DNA of 51,519 nt from positions 1 to 51,519 of the IMG/VR virus record IMGVR_UViG_3300042402_002306; one strand, 5' to 3'. This DNA is from a virus. A model generated the notes under the pieces. The model saw only the letters and a program-made list of their open reading frames with translations, was not told the DNA's origin and searched no databases. Below are positions 44,427-51,519 of the stretch, in pieces. Within the stretch, counting starts at the first letter, position 1; every line of letters begins with the position of its first letter. Position numbers and translations under genes: made by a program.

Positions 44427-45023
44427 ATGCCAGCACAATCAAAAGCACAACAGAGATTTATGGGGATGGTTCACGCTACGCAAAAAGGTGACATGGAAGC
44501 ACCATCACCAGAAGTAGCAAAAGCAGCTGATTCAATGTCGGATAAAGATGCCAAAGATTTTGCATCAACATCTCACAAAGGATTGCCTGATAAAAAAGAA
44601 GAACAACTTCAAAAAATTAAAGAAATCATTCGTAAAATTGTTAGAGAAAGAATGATTGATGAAATGAATACAACTGGAAATGTAGCTGGGTATAATACTC
44701 CATTTGCATTTAGTGGTAAGGATGGGGAAAAGAAAAAAGCAAAAAGACAAGCTGACTTAACAGGATATAGTGTTGTTAATGAAAATCGTTGGTTGGCATT
44801 GAGACAAGATGAATCGACTGCACAGGCAAAAATAGGTAGAGGTATATCTAATATCAATAAACAATTAAAAGAAATGGAAAGATTTCTTAATTGGTATGGT
44901 AAGATTAAGAACGAAAGTGGTGTAGATAATAAAAGTTATTGGAAAAGAACTAATAATCATATTTATAGTATAAAAGAAAGATTAATTAAATTAGACCAAA
45001 AAATCAGACAAATTTCAGAATAA
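44427..45023 (+). CDS. DUF3008-like head-region protein
   Basis: This 198-residue protein has a DUF3008-type N-terminus: PAQSKAQQRFMGMVHATQKG followed by SPEVAKAADSMSDKDAKDFA and STSHKGLP. From about 62 there is KEIIRKIVRERMIDEMNTTG with NVAGYNTPFAFSG, a segment common in marine T4-like phages. The last 60 residues form helices. Its function is unknown; it overlaps the next gene by 1 nt. Confidence 0.65.
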   Translation: MPAQSKAQQRFMGMVHATQKGDMEAPSPEVAKAADSMSDKDAKDFASTSHKGLPDKKEEQLQKIKEIIRKIVRERMIDEMNTTGNVAGYNTPFAFSGKDGEKKKAKRQADLTGYSVVNENRWLALRQDESTAQAKIGRGISNINKQLKEMERFLNWYGKIKNESGVDNKSYWKRTNNHIYSIKERLIKLDQKIRQISE

Positions 45024-45313
45024 TGAAAACAGCAGAATTAAAAGAACTTATCCGTCAGGTAGTTAAAGAAGAAAACGATTATCAACAATTGTTTAAACAT
45101 ATGTTAGATAGAACAGGTAAGTCTATTTCTGACATGTCCGATGAAGAAAAGAAAAAGTTTTTTAATGCAGTAGATAAAGCTGCAAAAGCAAAGTCGGAAG
45201 GTAGATTAACAGGTTTGCCAGAAGAACTAACTGATAAGCAAAAACAATTGGATGTTGATAAAGATGGTGAAATCGAAGGAAGTGATTTAGCAGCATTAAG
45301 AAAGAAAGATTAA
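45023..45313 (+). CDS. Small head-region protein with EF-hand-like C-terminus
   Basis: This 96-residue protein opens with LKELIRQVVKEENDYQQLF, which contains L-x-E-like sites near the start. Near residues 78-90 it has DVDKDGEIEGSDL, an EF-hand Ca-binding loop (Asp at 1, 3, 5, Gly at 6, Ile at 8, Asp at 12). Calcium binding to a head or core protein would be unusual. It lies 1 nt before the protease gene, so they are coupled. Confidence 0.6.
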   Translation: MKTAELKELIRQVVKEENDYQQLFKHMLDRTGKSISDMSDEEKKKFFNAVDKAAKAKSEGRLTGLPEELTDKQKQLDVDKDGEIEGSDLAALRKKD

Positions 45314-45314
45314 T

Positions 45315-45905
45315 ATGAATAAAGGATTATTGATAGAAACTCATTTATTTGAAGCAAAGCTTGTAAAAGAAGAAAACGGAACTTATTTAGTTCAAGGTAT
45401 TCTTCAAAGAGCAGGTGCACCAAATCAAAATAACAGAAGATATCCAAAAGAAATCTTAATGAGAGAGTGTGAAAAATATAATCAACTCATCAAAGAAAGA
45501 AGAGCATTGGGTGAATTAGACCATCCAGATTCTCCTGTAATTAACTTAAAGAATGTATCACATAACATTAGAGAAATTTGGTGGGATGGTGATGATGTAA
45601 TGGGTAAAGTAGAAATTCTTTCGACTCCATCAGGTAATATTCTTAGAGAGTTATTAAAAAACAATATTCGTTTGGGTATTTCTTCAAGAGGATTAGGTTC
45701 GGTAAAAGAATTGAGAGATGGAACCGTAATGGTGCAAGAAGATTTTGAGTTAGTAGGTTGGGATTTTGTTTCTAACCCATCTACACATGGAGCATTTATG
45801 GCACCAATAAACGAATCTAAACAATGGAAACAGATTGCAGAAGAGTGTGGTAAGTGGTGTAAAGCACAGGATTTAATGAGAGAAATTATAGTTGAATTAA
45901 ATTAA
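45315..45905 (+). CDS. 21: Prohead core protease, gp21-like
   Basis: Serine protease that degrades the scaffold and trims head proteins before packaging. The 196-residue protein has LVQGILQRAGAPNQNNRRYP (18-45), catalytic His70 in GELDHPDS, and the Ser in LGISSRG (S123/S124), with FVSNPSTHGAFM in the C-terminal strand. These match the T4 gp21/HK97-type fold. Length is near T4 gp21 (212). T4 gp21 cuts after L-x-E or I-x-E, a pattern common in the neighbouring genes. Confidence 0.92.
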   Translation: MNKGLLIETHLFEAKLVKEENGTYLVQGILQRAGAPNQNNRRYPKEILMRECEKYNQLIKERRALGELDHPDSPVINLKNVSHNIREIWWDGDDVMGKVEILSTPSGNILRELLKNNIRLGISSRGLGSVKELRDGTVMVQEDFELVGWDFVSNPSTHGAFMAPINESKQWKQIAEECGKWCKAQDLMREIIVELN

Positions 45906-45910
45906 ATAAT

Positions 45911-47230
45911 ATGTTTTTAAATGAACTAACTTGGTATCAGTTTTCAAATTTACCAAACATAAGTAAACTACCTCAACACGAACAAGAGAGACAATATAGA
46001 ATCTATATTAATGACGTAACAATGCAAAGATTTGCTATGATACAAGAAGAACTTTCTAGAGCAGAAGCAATCGCAGTTGCCGCAGCAGCAAGTAGTGGTG
46101 GAGGTGGTCACATCCAACAAGAAGGTTTACCTTCCGGATGTATCGAATTTGTAAACAACACAACAGATGGAACTTATTCGGAGATAACCATTACAACATC
46201 AGGGCCTACTAACTATACAATAACATGGGGAGATGGAACGGAAGTTACCGATACAATAGATGGTGAATTACAGATTGACCATGAATACGCAGATTCAGAT
46301 ACAGAATACACTGCTAGATTGTGTTTCGATGATGCTAGTTTAGTAACCCAATTAGATTTCAGTCAAGATGACGATGCATCATTAACCTCAATAACAGGTT
46401 TACAAAACCTAACAAATTTAGAAAGATTTGTAGCGGATGACCATAATTTAACATCGGTTAATTTATCAGGATTATCAAATCTTAACCATGTGGATGTAGG
46501 TGATAACGAATTACCAGGTTCAGGTACTAATAGCCTAACATCTATTAATTTAAGTGGATGTACATCATTAACATATCTTCGTTTAGATGATAGTGATTTT
46601 TCAGCAGGATTACCTGATTTATCGGATTGCACTTCTTTAACATATATAGATTTTGACCAATGCGGTATAGTAGGTTCAGTAGATGTAACTAACTTAACTT
46701 CATTAGAAACTTTTGATTTTGCAGGAAATACAGAATTAACCGAATTAATTATATCTTCAACACAACCATTGGGTGGTGATGGCGAACTATTAATTTCGGA
46801 TTGTGCACTTACTCAAACTGCAGTAGATAATATACTTGTAGCATTGGCTAGTGGTAGTGTTTCAAACGGATATATCAGAATTGATAATGATTTTGGAGAG
46901 GGAACAAACGCTACACCTGGTGAAGTAGGTAGAGAAGCACTTCTTGAACTTGATGACAGAGGTTGGAGCTTTACTATTACAAATGGTAATCATACTGCAT
47001 TGACAGTAGCAAACGAAGCACTTGAAGTTAATATATGTGCTAGTACATATACAATCACACAATATATTGCAAGTGGTTCGGTAATAGAAGTAGGTAATAA
47101 ATTATATCAAAATTCAGAGGCATGGTTACCAGCACTACCTGGATGGTATAGAATTGATGGAGATGGTTCAATTAAATTTGAAGTAAGTGGTAGTAAAGGT
47201 GAAATCATATCTACTGCACCTTGTGTATAA
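45911..47230 (+). CDS. Leucine-rich-repeat protein with PKD-like domain
   Basis: This 439-residue protein has an N-terminal head (MFLNELTWYQFSNLPNISKL to about 65) and a glycine linker (SSGGGG). Then comes a PKD-like domain with TITWGDGTEV and HEYADSDTEY (about 98-142). Leucine-rich repeats cover about 150-290 (LTSVNLSGLSNL, LTSINLSGCTSLTYLRLDD, LTYIDFDQCGI). A beta-rich C-terminus follows with a Cys near the end. LRR and PKD folds usually bind proteins or sugars. Its place between gp21 and gp22 suggests an exposed capsid decoration (inference). Amino-acid bias (Thr, Ser, Asp) differs from the Lys-rich neighbours. Confidence 0.72.
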   Translation: MFLNELTWYQFSNLPNISKLPQHEQERQYRIYINDVTMQRFAMIQEELSRAEAIAVAAAASSGGGGHIQQEGLPSGCIEFVNNTTDGTYSEITITTSGPTNYTITWGDGTEVTDTIDGELQIDHEYADSDTEYTARLCFDDASLVTQLDFSQDDDASLTSITGLQNLTNLERFVADDHNLTSVNLSGLSNLNHVDVGDNELPGSGTNSLTSINLSGCTSLTYLRLDDSDFSAGLPDLSDCTSLTYIDFDQCGIVGSVDVTNLTSLETFDFAGNTELTELIISSTQPLGGDGELLISDCALTQTAVDNILVALASGSVSNGYIRIDNDFGEGTNATPGEVGREALLELDDRGWSFTITNGNHTALTVANEALEVNICASTYTITQYIASGSVIEVGNKLYQNSEAWLPALPGWYRIDGDGSIKFEVSGSKGEIISTAPCV

Positions 47231-47241
47231 AAATAAAAAAT

Positions 47242-47523
47242 ATGAAACTAATAAATTTAATACCAATATCTAATAATTTTACAACTGCAGAAGTTCTTTC
47301 AAAAGAAGAATTTAATGAAGAATTAGAAGATATGGATGTCAATTTACCTTCTAAAGTTGAAAGATTTTTAGATAGAGCATTGCAAGTTATTAAATCATAT
47401 AACTTACCAAGAAAAAAAGAACAATTAGTAATTGCAAAAATGGTAGATGCATTAGGAATGACACCATCAGATTTGCAACAGGCAGTTGCTAAATTAAAAA
47501 AATATAAAATTGTAAAGAGATAA
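47242..47523 (+). CDS. Small helical head-region protein
   Basis: The start at 47242 (MKLINLIPISNN) follows the upstream stop by 11 nt and is preferred over an ATG at 47221 inside the previous gene. The 93-residue product has an acidic middle (SKEEFNEELEDMDV) and a helical C-terminus (ERFLDRALQVIKSYNLPRKK). MKLINLIP matches the peptide MKLVSLLP inside the protein at 40532, suggesting a shared short targeting sequence. No known domain. Confidence 0.55.
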   Translation: MKLINLIPISNNFTTAEVLSKEEFNEELEDMDVNLPSKVERFLDRALQVIKSYNLPRKKEQLVIAKMVDALGMTPSDLQQAVAKLKKYKIVKR

Positions 47524-47526
47524 TTT

Positions 47527-47937
47527 ATGATAAAGTTAAAAGATTTATTAAAAGAAGAAGAAGATTTTCAACAATTACCTACTGAACTAAAAAAACATTT
47601 TTTAGAAATAATTTCAACTTATGGTCAACATAGAGAAGGTATGAGTAGAAAATCCGATATTATGCAAATTGCAGAAACATTGGGTGGAATAGCAGATGCT
47701 GCACAAGAATATACTTTGAGAGAAGGTGGTGATTGGTTTGATAGAGTGACTATTAAAAGAAATATGAATGAGTTAAAGAAATTACAAACTTCATTTGAAA
47801 AAGAAGCAGTTGAAGCTAAAGCACAACAACAAAGATTAGAAGCTCTTTATGAAGATATGGGGCATGTATTGGGTAGATATTTTGAAATCGCTGATTTATC
47901 GGAAGATGTAATGAAGCAAAGATTAGGAATAAAATAA
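47527..47937 (+). CDS. Small helical head-region protein with LLKEE leader
   Basis: This 136-residue protein begins MIKLKDLLKEEEDFQQL. L-L-K-E is a good T4 gp21-type site (L-x-E), so cleavage after residue 10 or so is possible. The rest is helical with KKLQTSFEKEAVEAKAQQQR, likely a coiled coil. Similar leaders occur in small proteins of other T4-like phages. Function is unknown. The next gene begins on its stop codon. Confidence 0.55.
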   Translation: MIKLKDLLKEEEDFQQLPTELKKHFLEIISTYGQHREGMSRKSDIMQIAETLGGIADAAQEYTLREGGDWFDRVTIKRNMNELKKLQTSFEKEAVEAKAQQQRLEALYEDMGHVLGRYFEIADLSEDVMKQRLGIK

Positions 47938-48308
47938 TGGAACAATTAGCATCACTTTTATTACATAGTAGAACACAAGCACATTCATTTCATTTAGGAC
48001 AAAGAGGTGTTGGTTCTTTATCTGCTCATCTAGCATTGGGAGCATACTACGATTCAATCGGTGGATTGGTAGATGGTTTAGTAGAAGCATATCAAGGCCA
48101 ATATGGTTTAATTAAATTACAACCTGTTAGTGGTTTAGATACAAACAATGATATCAAAAATGTAATTGCATATTTTGATAAATTGATTGCAGCAGTTGCA
48201 AAATTAAGAAAAGAAGAAAAATTACAAATGAGTTGGTTACAAAACGACATAGATACGGTTGTAACCCTTTTATACTCTACAAAATACAAATTGGTTAATT
48301 TACAATAG
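47937..48308 (+). CDS. Ferritin-like small protein, DUF5856-like
   Basis: This 123-residue protein has MEQLASLLLHSRTQAHSFHL, then LSAHLALGAYYDSIGGLVDGL and VEAYQGQYG. The His/Glu spacing and four-helix pattern resemble small ferritin-like (Dps-type) folds. Members of this family are common in T4-like phages near head genes. Metal ligands cannot be checked here. It is the gene immediately before bS21. Confidence 0.65.
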   Translation: MEQLASLLLHSRTQAHSFHLGQRGVGSLSAHLALGAYYDSIGGLVDGLVEAYQGQYGLIKLQPVSGLDTNNDIKNVIAYFDKLIAAVAKLRKEEKLQMSWLQNDIDTVVTLLYSTKYKLVNLQ

Positions 48309-48312
48309 AAGA

Positions 48313-48489
48313 ATGTTAATAGTTAGCGTTAAAGGTGGAAACATAGAGTGGGCACTGAAAGAATACAAAAGAAAAGTTCAGTCCACAAAACAAATTGAAG
48401 AACTTAGAGATAGAAAGAATTTCACTAAGCCTTCTGTTAAAAAAAGGTTACAAAAAGAAGAAACTATAAGAAAAAACAAATTATTTTAA
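48313..48489 (+). CDS. rpsU: Ribosomal protein bS21 (phage-encoded)
   Basis: A 58-residue basic protein, too short for many gene finders. MLIVSVKGGNIEWALKEYKR (residues 1-20), then LRDRKNFTKPSVKKR (31-45), follow the S21 pattern: beta strand, helix with A-L-K-x-Y-K-R, then L-R-x-R-x-x-F-x-K-P-S-V. It fits the Bacteroidota form (often MLIIPVK... ALKRYKR) better than the Gammaproteobacterial one. The C-terminus ends early (RKNKLF), so it is a little short compared with host S21. bS21 binds near the 3' end of 16S rRNA and helps initiation. It starts 4 nt after the upstream stop and lies upstream of the scaffold leader. Confidence 0.88.
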   Translation: MLIVSVKGGNIEWALKEYKRKVQSTKQIEELRDRKNFTKPSVKKRLQKEETIRKNKLF

Positions 48490-48673
48490 TAATTTCTTTA
48501 GTTTTCTAAAAAATTTACATATTTATTTTCAAATATCTTATTTTTTATTATAAGATTACAAGACATCGTTGATTAATGAATACCCTTCTCTATAAGGTGT
48601 GACCGAACAATCAACATAATTACATTGGAGTTCCTAAGAGAATAACTTCACAACAAAATTTAAGGAAAAAAAG
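48490..48673 (+). promoter_or_regulatory. Structured leader of gene 22
   Basis: The 184-nt gap before scaffold holds a shared block with the region before the tail fibre gene (48492-48508), a TATTTATT box (48520-48527) and an AT hairpin (ATCTTAT at 48535-48541 with ATAAGAT at 48550-48556, loop 8 nt). It also holds a nested stem-loop: GTTGATT (48568-48574) with AATCAAC (48609-48615), and inside it CCTT (48584-48587) with AAGG (48594-48597). A true Shine-Dalgarno AAGGA is at 48662-48666, 7 nt before the ATG. It may combine a promoter with an RNA control element. Confidence 0.5.
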
Positions 48674-49951
48674 ATGGCAAATTCAAAATTATTGAAAGAA
48701 GCAATCGCTGATGCCAAAGCTGTAAAAGAAACTGCTTTAGCAAATGCTAAAATCGCTCTTGAAGAGGCTTTCACTCCAAGACTTCAATCTATCTTATCTG
48801 CAAAGTTAAGAGCAGAAGCTGAAGCTGAAGATAAAGAAGCTGAAAAAGTAGACGAAGAATTATCATCTGATGGAATTGGTTCTAAAGTTGACGCAGGATA
48901 TGCAGAAACTCCTGGTGCACAACCATCTTATGATGCAAACACAGACTTATCAGTAGGTGTTAAAAAAGATTCAGGTAAACCTGAACAAGCTGGTACTGAC
49001 TATAAAAAAGTAGCAGACATTTCTGAAGAAGAAAATCCTTTTGACAAAATGGGTGATGACGAAGAAGCTAAGCAAAACGAAATCGCACAATTGAAAGCTA
49101 GATTAGCTGAATTAGAAGGTGAAGATTCTGAAGAAGAAAATCCATTCGCTGGAGATGATATGGAAGCAGGTGATGATTCTGCTGATATGTCAGATGAATT
49201 CAGTATGGGTGATGATTCGATGGACATGGATTCTGATATGGGTTCTGATGAAGAATCTGAAGATGATATGGACTTAGAAGCAATCATTAGAGAATTAGAA
49301 GCACAATTAGGTGATGAAGATTCTGAAAAAGAAGAAGGTATGTATGAAGCTGAAGAAGAAAAGAAAGATGACGAAGCTAAAAATGAAAATTTAGCTGACG
49401 GTTCTGAAGCAGGTACAGACAAAGGTGAAGACCCTAAAGTGGTTGTAACCAACGAAGAAGAATCTAAAGAAGATGACGAAAAAGTTGTTGATTTAGAAGA
49501 AATCTTACGTGAAATGGAAGCGGATATGAAAAAAGATGATGAGAAAGTTGATGAAGCTGAAGAAGAAGAAAAAGAAAAAGAACTTCAAGAAGCTTATAAA
49601 ACTATCAAATCTTTACAAAAAACTATCAACGAAGTGAACTTATTGAACGCTAAGTTGTTGTTCGCTAACAAATTATTCAGAGCACACAACATGACTAACG
49701 AACAAAAAGTGAAAGTGATTGAAACTTTGGATAGAACAAAATCAGTTAGAGAAGTTAAATTGGTATACTCTACATTAGCAGAGAATTTCAAATATGGTTC
49801 TTCTAACAAAGTTGCTAAAAAAGCAATCTCTGAAGGAATCGCTTCTAAAGCAGTTAAATCAACTGCACCAAAAGCAGCAGCTAAGCAAGTAATTGCAGAA
49901 TCTGCAGATTTCGCAGATAGATTCAAAAAATTAGCAGGTATTATAAAATAA
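48674..49951 (+). CDS. 22: Prohead scaffold/core protein, gp22-like
   Basis: This 425-residue protein is very acidic in the middle (about 115-310, Glu/Asp/Ser-rich with many EE and DD runs) and helical at both ends. N-terminal NSKLLKEAIADAKAVK and a C-terminal helix (ADFADRFKKLAGIIK) are typical of T4-like scaffolds. LLKE, ALEE and others are possible gp21 sites. It shapes the prohead and is removed by gp21 before packaging. Length is greater than T4 gp22 (269). The Shine-Dalgarno start, rare here, suggests strong expression. Confidence 0.85.
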   Translation: MANSKLLKEAIADAKAVKETALANAKIALEEAFTPRLQSILSAKLRAEAEAEDKEAEKVDEELSSDGIGSKVDAGYAETPGAQPSYDANTDLSVGVKKDSGKPEQAGTDYKKVADISEEENPFDKMGDDEEAKQNEIAQLKARLAELEGEDSEEENPFAGDDMEAGDDSADMSDEFSMGDDSMDMDSDMGSDEESEDDMDLEAIIRELEAQLGDEDSEKEEGMYEAEEEKKDDEAKNENLADGSEAGTDKGEDPKVVVTNEEESKEDDEKVVDLEEILREMEADMKKDDEKVDEAEEEEKEKELQEAYKTIKSLQKTINEVNLLNAKLLFANKLFRAHNMTNEQKVKVIETLDRTKSVREVKLVYSTLAENFKYGSSNKVAKKAISEGIASKAVKSTAPKAAAKQVIAESADFADRFKKLAGIIK

Positions 49952-49979
49952 TAACAAAAAATAATTAAAATTATTTAAA

Positions 49980-51519
49980 ATGGACTTAAAACAAATTATG
50001 ACAGGCGCTAACCCACAGTCTATCATGCTTGAACAAACTAGAGGTTTGAAAGCAAAGTGGGAAAAAACAGGATTGCTTGAAGGAGCAGGTTCTGAAACAA
50101 CTAAGCATGGTATGGCAGTAATGTTAGAAAACCAAGCTAAGCAATTATTAGATGAAGCTACTAGAACTGGTACTTCAACAGGTTCAGAAGAGTGGGCAGG
50201 TGTAGCTCTTCCATTGGTAAGAAGAATCTTTGGTTCAATCGCAGCTAAAGAATTCGTTTCTGTACAACCAATGAACTTACCTTCAGGTTTGATTTTCTAT
50301 ATGGATTTCAAATATGGTTCAAACCCAGCAGGTAATCCAAACTTCACAGGTTCTTCATTATTCGGTAATGGTGGAACTTTCGGTAAAGATTCTTTAGCAC
50401 CTGGAGGTAACAAATTGGGTTCTACCCAAGCTACTGAAGGTGGTCTTTACGGAGCAGGTAGATTTGGATACACAATCAATAACGCAACATCTACAATTGT
50501 AGCTACAATGTCTTCTGCATCTTTAGCAGATATTGATTGGGATTTAACAAATGCAACAGTTTCTGCATCTTACGCAGGTAACACATTGAAGAAATTCGTT
50601 GTGGCTTTACCAGCTGATGCTGATTTTAATGGTGTAAGAGCTTTCGAAGCAACATCATTAACTGGTTCTGTAACTTTCTATCCTCAATACACTACTAAGA
50701 ATGGTTCTAATGTTGAATTCGTTGCATCTGCAACAGGTATGGGTAACGATAACTCAGTAGAGGTATCTTTAGCTTACCACGTTCAACCAACTGATATCTC
50801 TAGAGGTGACTTCGAAGATAGAGGTAATGATTTAGCAATTCCAGAAATCGAATTAGAATTGAAATCTGAACCAATCGTTGCTAAAACAAGAAAATTAAAA
50901 GCTATTTGGACTCCAGAATTAGCTCAAGACTTAAACGCTTACCATAGTGTAGACGCTGAAGCTGAGTTAACTCAAATGTTAAGCGAATACATCTCTTTAG
51001 AAATCGACTTAGAAATCTTAGAAATGTTACAACAAAACGCTTTCACAACTGAATACTGGTCTTCAAAAGTAGGATATGAGTGGAATGGTAATGGTTTCTC
51101 AATTGATTCTAATGCAGCAGCTGCATCAGCATATCAAAAGAACACATGGTTCCAAACTTTAGGTATCAAATTACAAAAGGTATCTAACAAAATTCATCAG
51201 TTAACAATGAGAGGTGGTGCTAACTTCGTAGTAGTATCTCCAAACGTTGCAACTATTTTAGAATCAATGAATGGTTTCTCTGCTAACCCAGGTAAAGATG
51301 CTTTACAATTCGCAGCAGGTGTAACTAACATCGGTTCTATCTCTAACAGATATGACGTTTACAAAAACCCATACATGACAGAGAACGTTATCTTAATGGG
51401 CTTCAAAGGTTCTAACTTCTTCGAAACAGGAGCAGTTTACGCACCATATGTACCATTGATTATGACTCCATTAGTTTATGACCCAACTAACTTCACTCCA
51501 AGAAGAGGTGTTATGACTA
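49980..51519 (+). CDS. 23: Major capsid protein, gp23-like (3' partial)
   Basis: The gene starts at 49980 and runs off the window; 513 residues are visible with no stop. N-terminal LKAKWEKTGLLEGAG resembles T4 gp23 (LNKWKPLLEGEG). LPLVRRIFGSIAAKEFVSVQ and PMNLPSGLIFYM (about 80-110) match the conserved gp23 core, as do KLKAIWTPELAQDLNAYHSV and the end VPLIMTPLVYDP. A likely gp21 cleavage site is after L57-D58-E59, giving a propeptide near that of T4 (65 residues). Codon use has more C-ending codons (AAC, ATC) than the island genes, as expected for high expression. Confidence 0.95.
   Translation, partial: MDLKQIMTGANPQSIMLEQTRGLKAKWEKTGLLEGAGSETTKHGMAVMLENQAKQLLDEATRTGTSTGSEEWAGVALPLVRRIFGSIAAKEFVSVQPMNLPSGLIFYMDFKYGSNPAGNPNFTGSSLFGNGGTFGKDSLAPGGNKLGSTQATEGGLYGAGRFGYTINNATSTIVATMSSASLADIDWDLTNATVSASYAGNTLKKFVVALPADADFNGVRAFEATSLTGSVTFYPQYTTKNGSNVEFVASATGMGNDNSVEVSLAYHVQPTDISRGDFEDRGNDLAIPEIELELKSEPIVAKTRKLKAIWTPELAQDLNAYHSVDAEAELTQMLSEYISLEIDLEILEMLQQNAFTTEYWSSKVGYEWNGNGFSIDSNAAAASAYQKNTWFQTLGIKLQKVSNKIHQLTMRGGANFVVVSPNVATILESMNGFSANPGKDALQFAAGVTNIGSISNRYDVYKNPYMTENVILMGFKGSNFFETGAVYAPYVPLIMTPLVYDPTNFTPRRGVMT

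Noticed and set aside
48535-48556. Intrinsic terminator before gene 22
   Set aside because: The 7-bp stem is all weak except one G-C pair per strand, and no T-run follows it; listed only as part of the leader.
49000-49452. 150-residue leftward ORF over gene 22
   Set aside because: It is Ser-rich shadow coding of the acidic scaffold (Glu/Asp codons reversed) with no own context.

Overview
The window is a piece of a T4-like (myovirus) phage genome. It carries a T4-type set of genes: SbcC/gp46 recombination ATPase, large terminase (gp17), portal (gp20), prohead protease (gp21), scaffold (gp22) and major capsid protein (gp23). The host is probably a member of the Bacteroidota. The DNA is very AT-rich, most start codons lack a Shine-Dalgarno sequence and follow A/T-rich leaders (often AAGTTATG), two intergenic elements resemble the Bacteroidota TTTG / TAnnTTTG promoter, and the phage ribosomal protein bS21 resembles the Bacteroidota form. 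All genes but one (a small ribbon-helix-helix-like gene) read rightward. Genes are tightly packed and often overlap. No tRNA, rRNA, CRISPR array or insertion sequence was seen.

Layout. (1) 1-3000: the 3' part of gene 46, a 2-oxoglutarate oxygenase that looks inserted (a 21-nt direct repeat flanks it), and the leftward RHH-like gene. (2) 3108-9148: a 1741-residue tail fibre/spike protein ending in an S74 autoproteolytic chaperone, and a 271-residue protein with 21 Thr-Pro repeats. (3) 9163-32915: a 24-kb carbohydrate and protein modification island. It holds a two-domain prolyl-hydroxylase-like protein, several glycosyltransferases (two of GT7 type with a LamG lectin domain nested inside the catalytic domain), three SGNH-like proteins, a methyltransferase, a sulfotransferase-like protein, two radical SAM enzymes, three SDR sugar-nucleotide enzymes, an RmlC-type epimerase, two HAD-type proteins and a split thiamine-diphosphate enzyme. 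(4) 32929-37182: a 1417-residue multidomain protein (nucleotidylyltransferase, HEMVH metalloprotease-like and KxDG ligase-like segments). (5) 37230-51519: the packaging and head module, ending inside gene 23. Among its small genes are a leucine-rich-repeat protein and a 58-residue bS21 gene just upstream of scaffold.

How the genes may work together (inference). The fibre and Thr-Pro protein sit directly before a prolyl hydroxylase and a long string of glycan-making genes. A reasonable model is that the phage builds a complex sugar and attaches it to hydroxylated or Thr-rich virion proteins. Alternatively, it remodels host surface polysaccharide. The head genes then package DNA into a gp21-processed prohead; several small proteins there carry L-x-E motifs that suit gp21 cleavage. 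Phage bS21 may retune the host ribosome for late messages.
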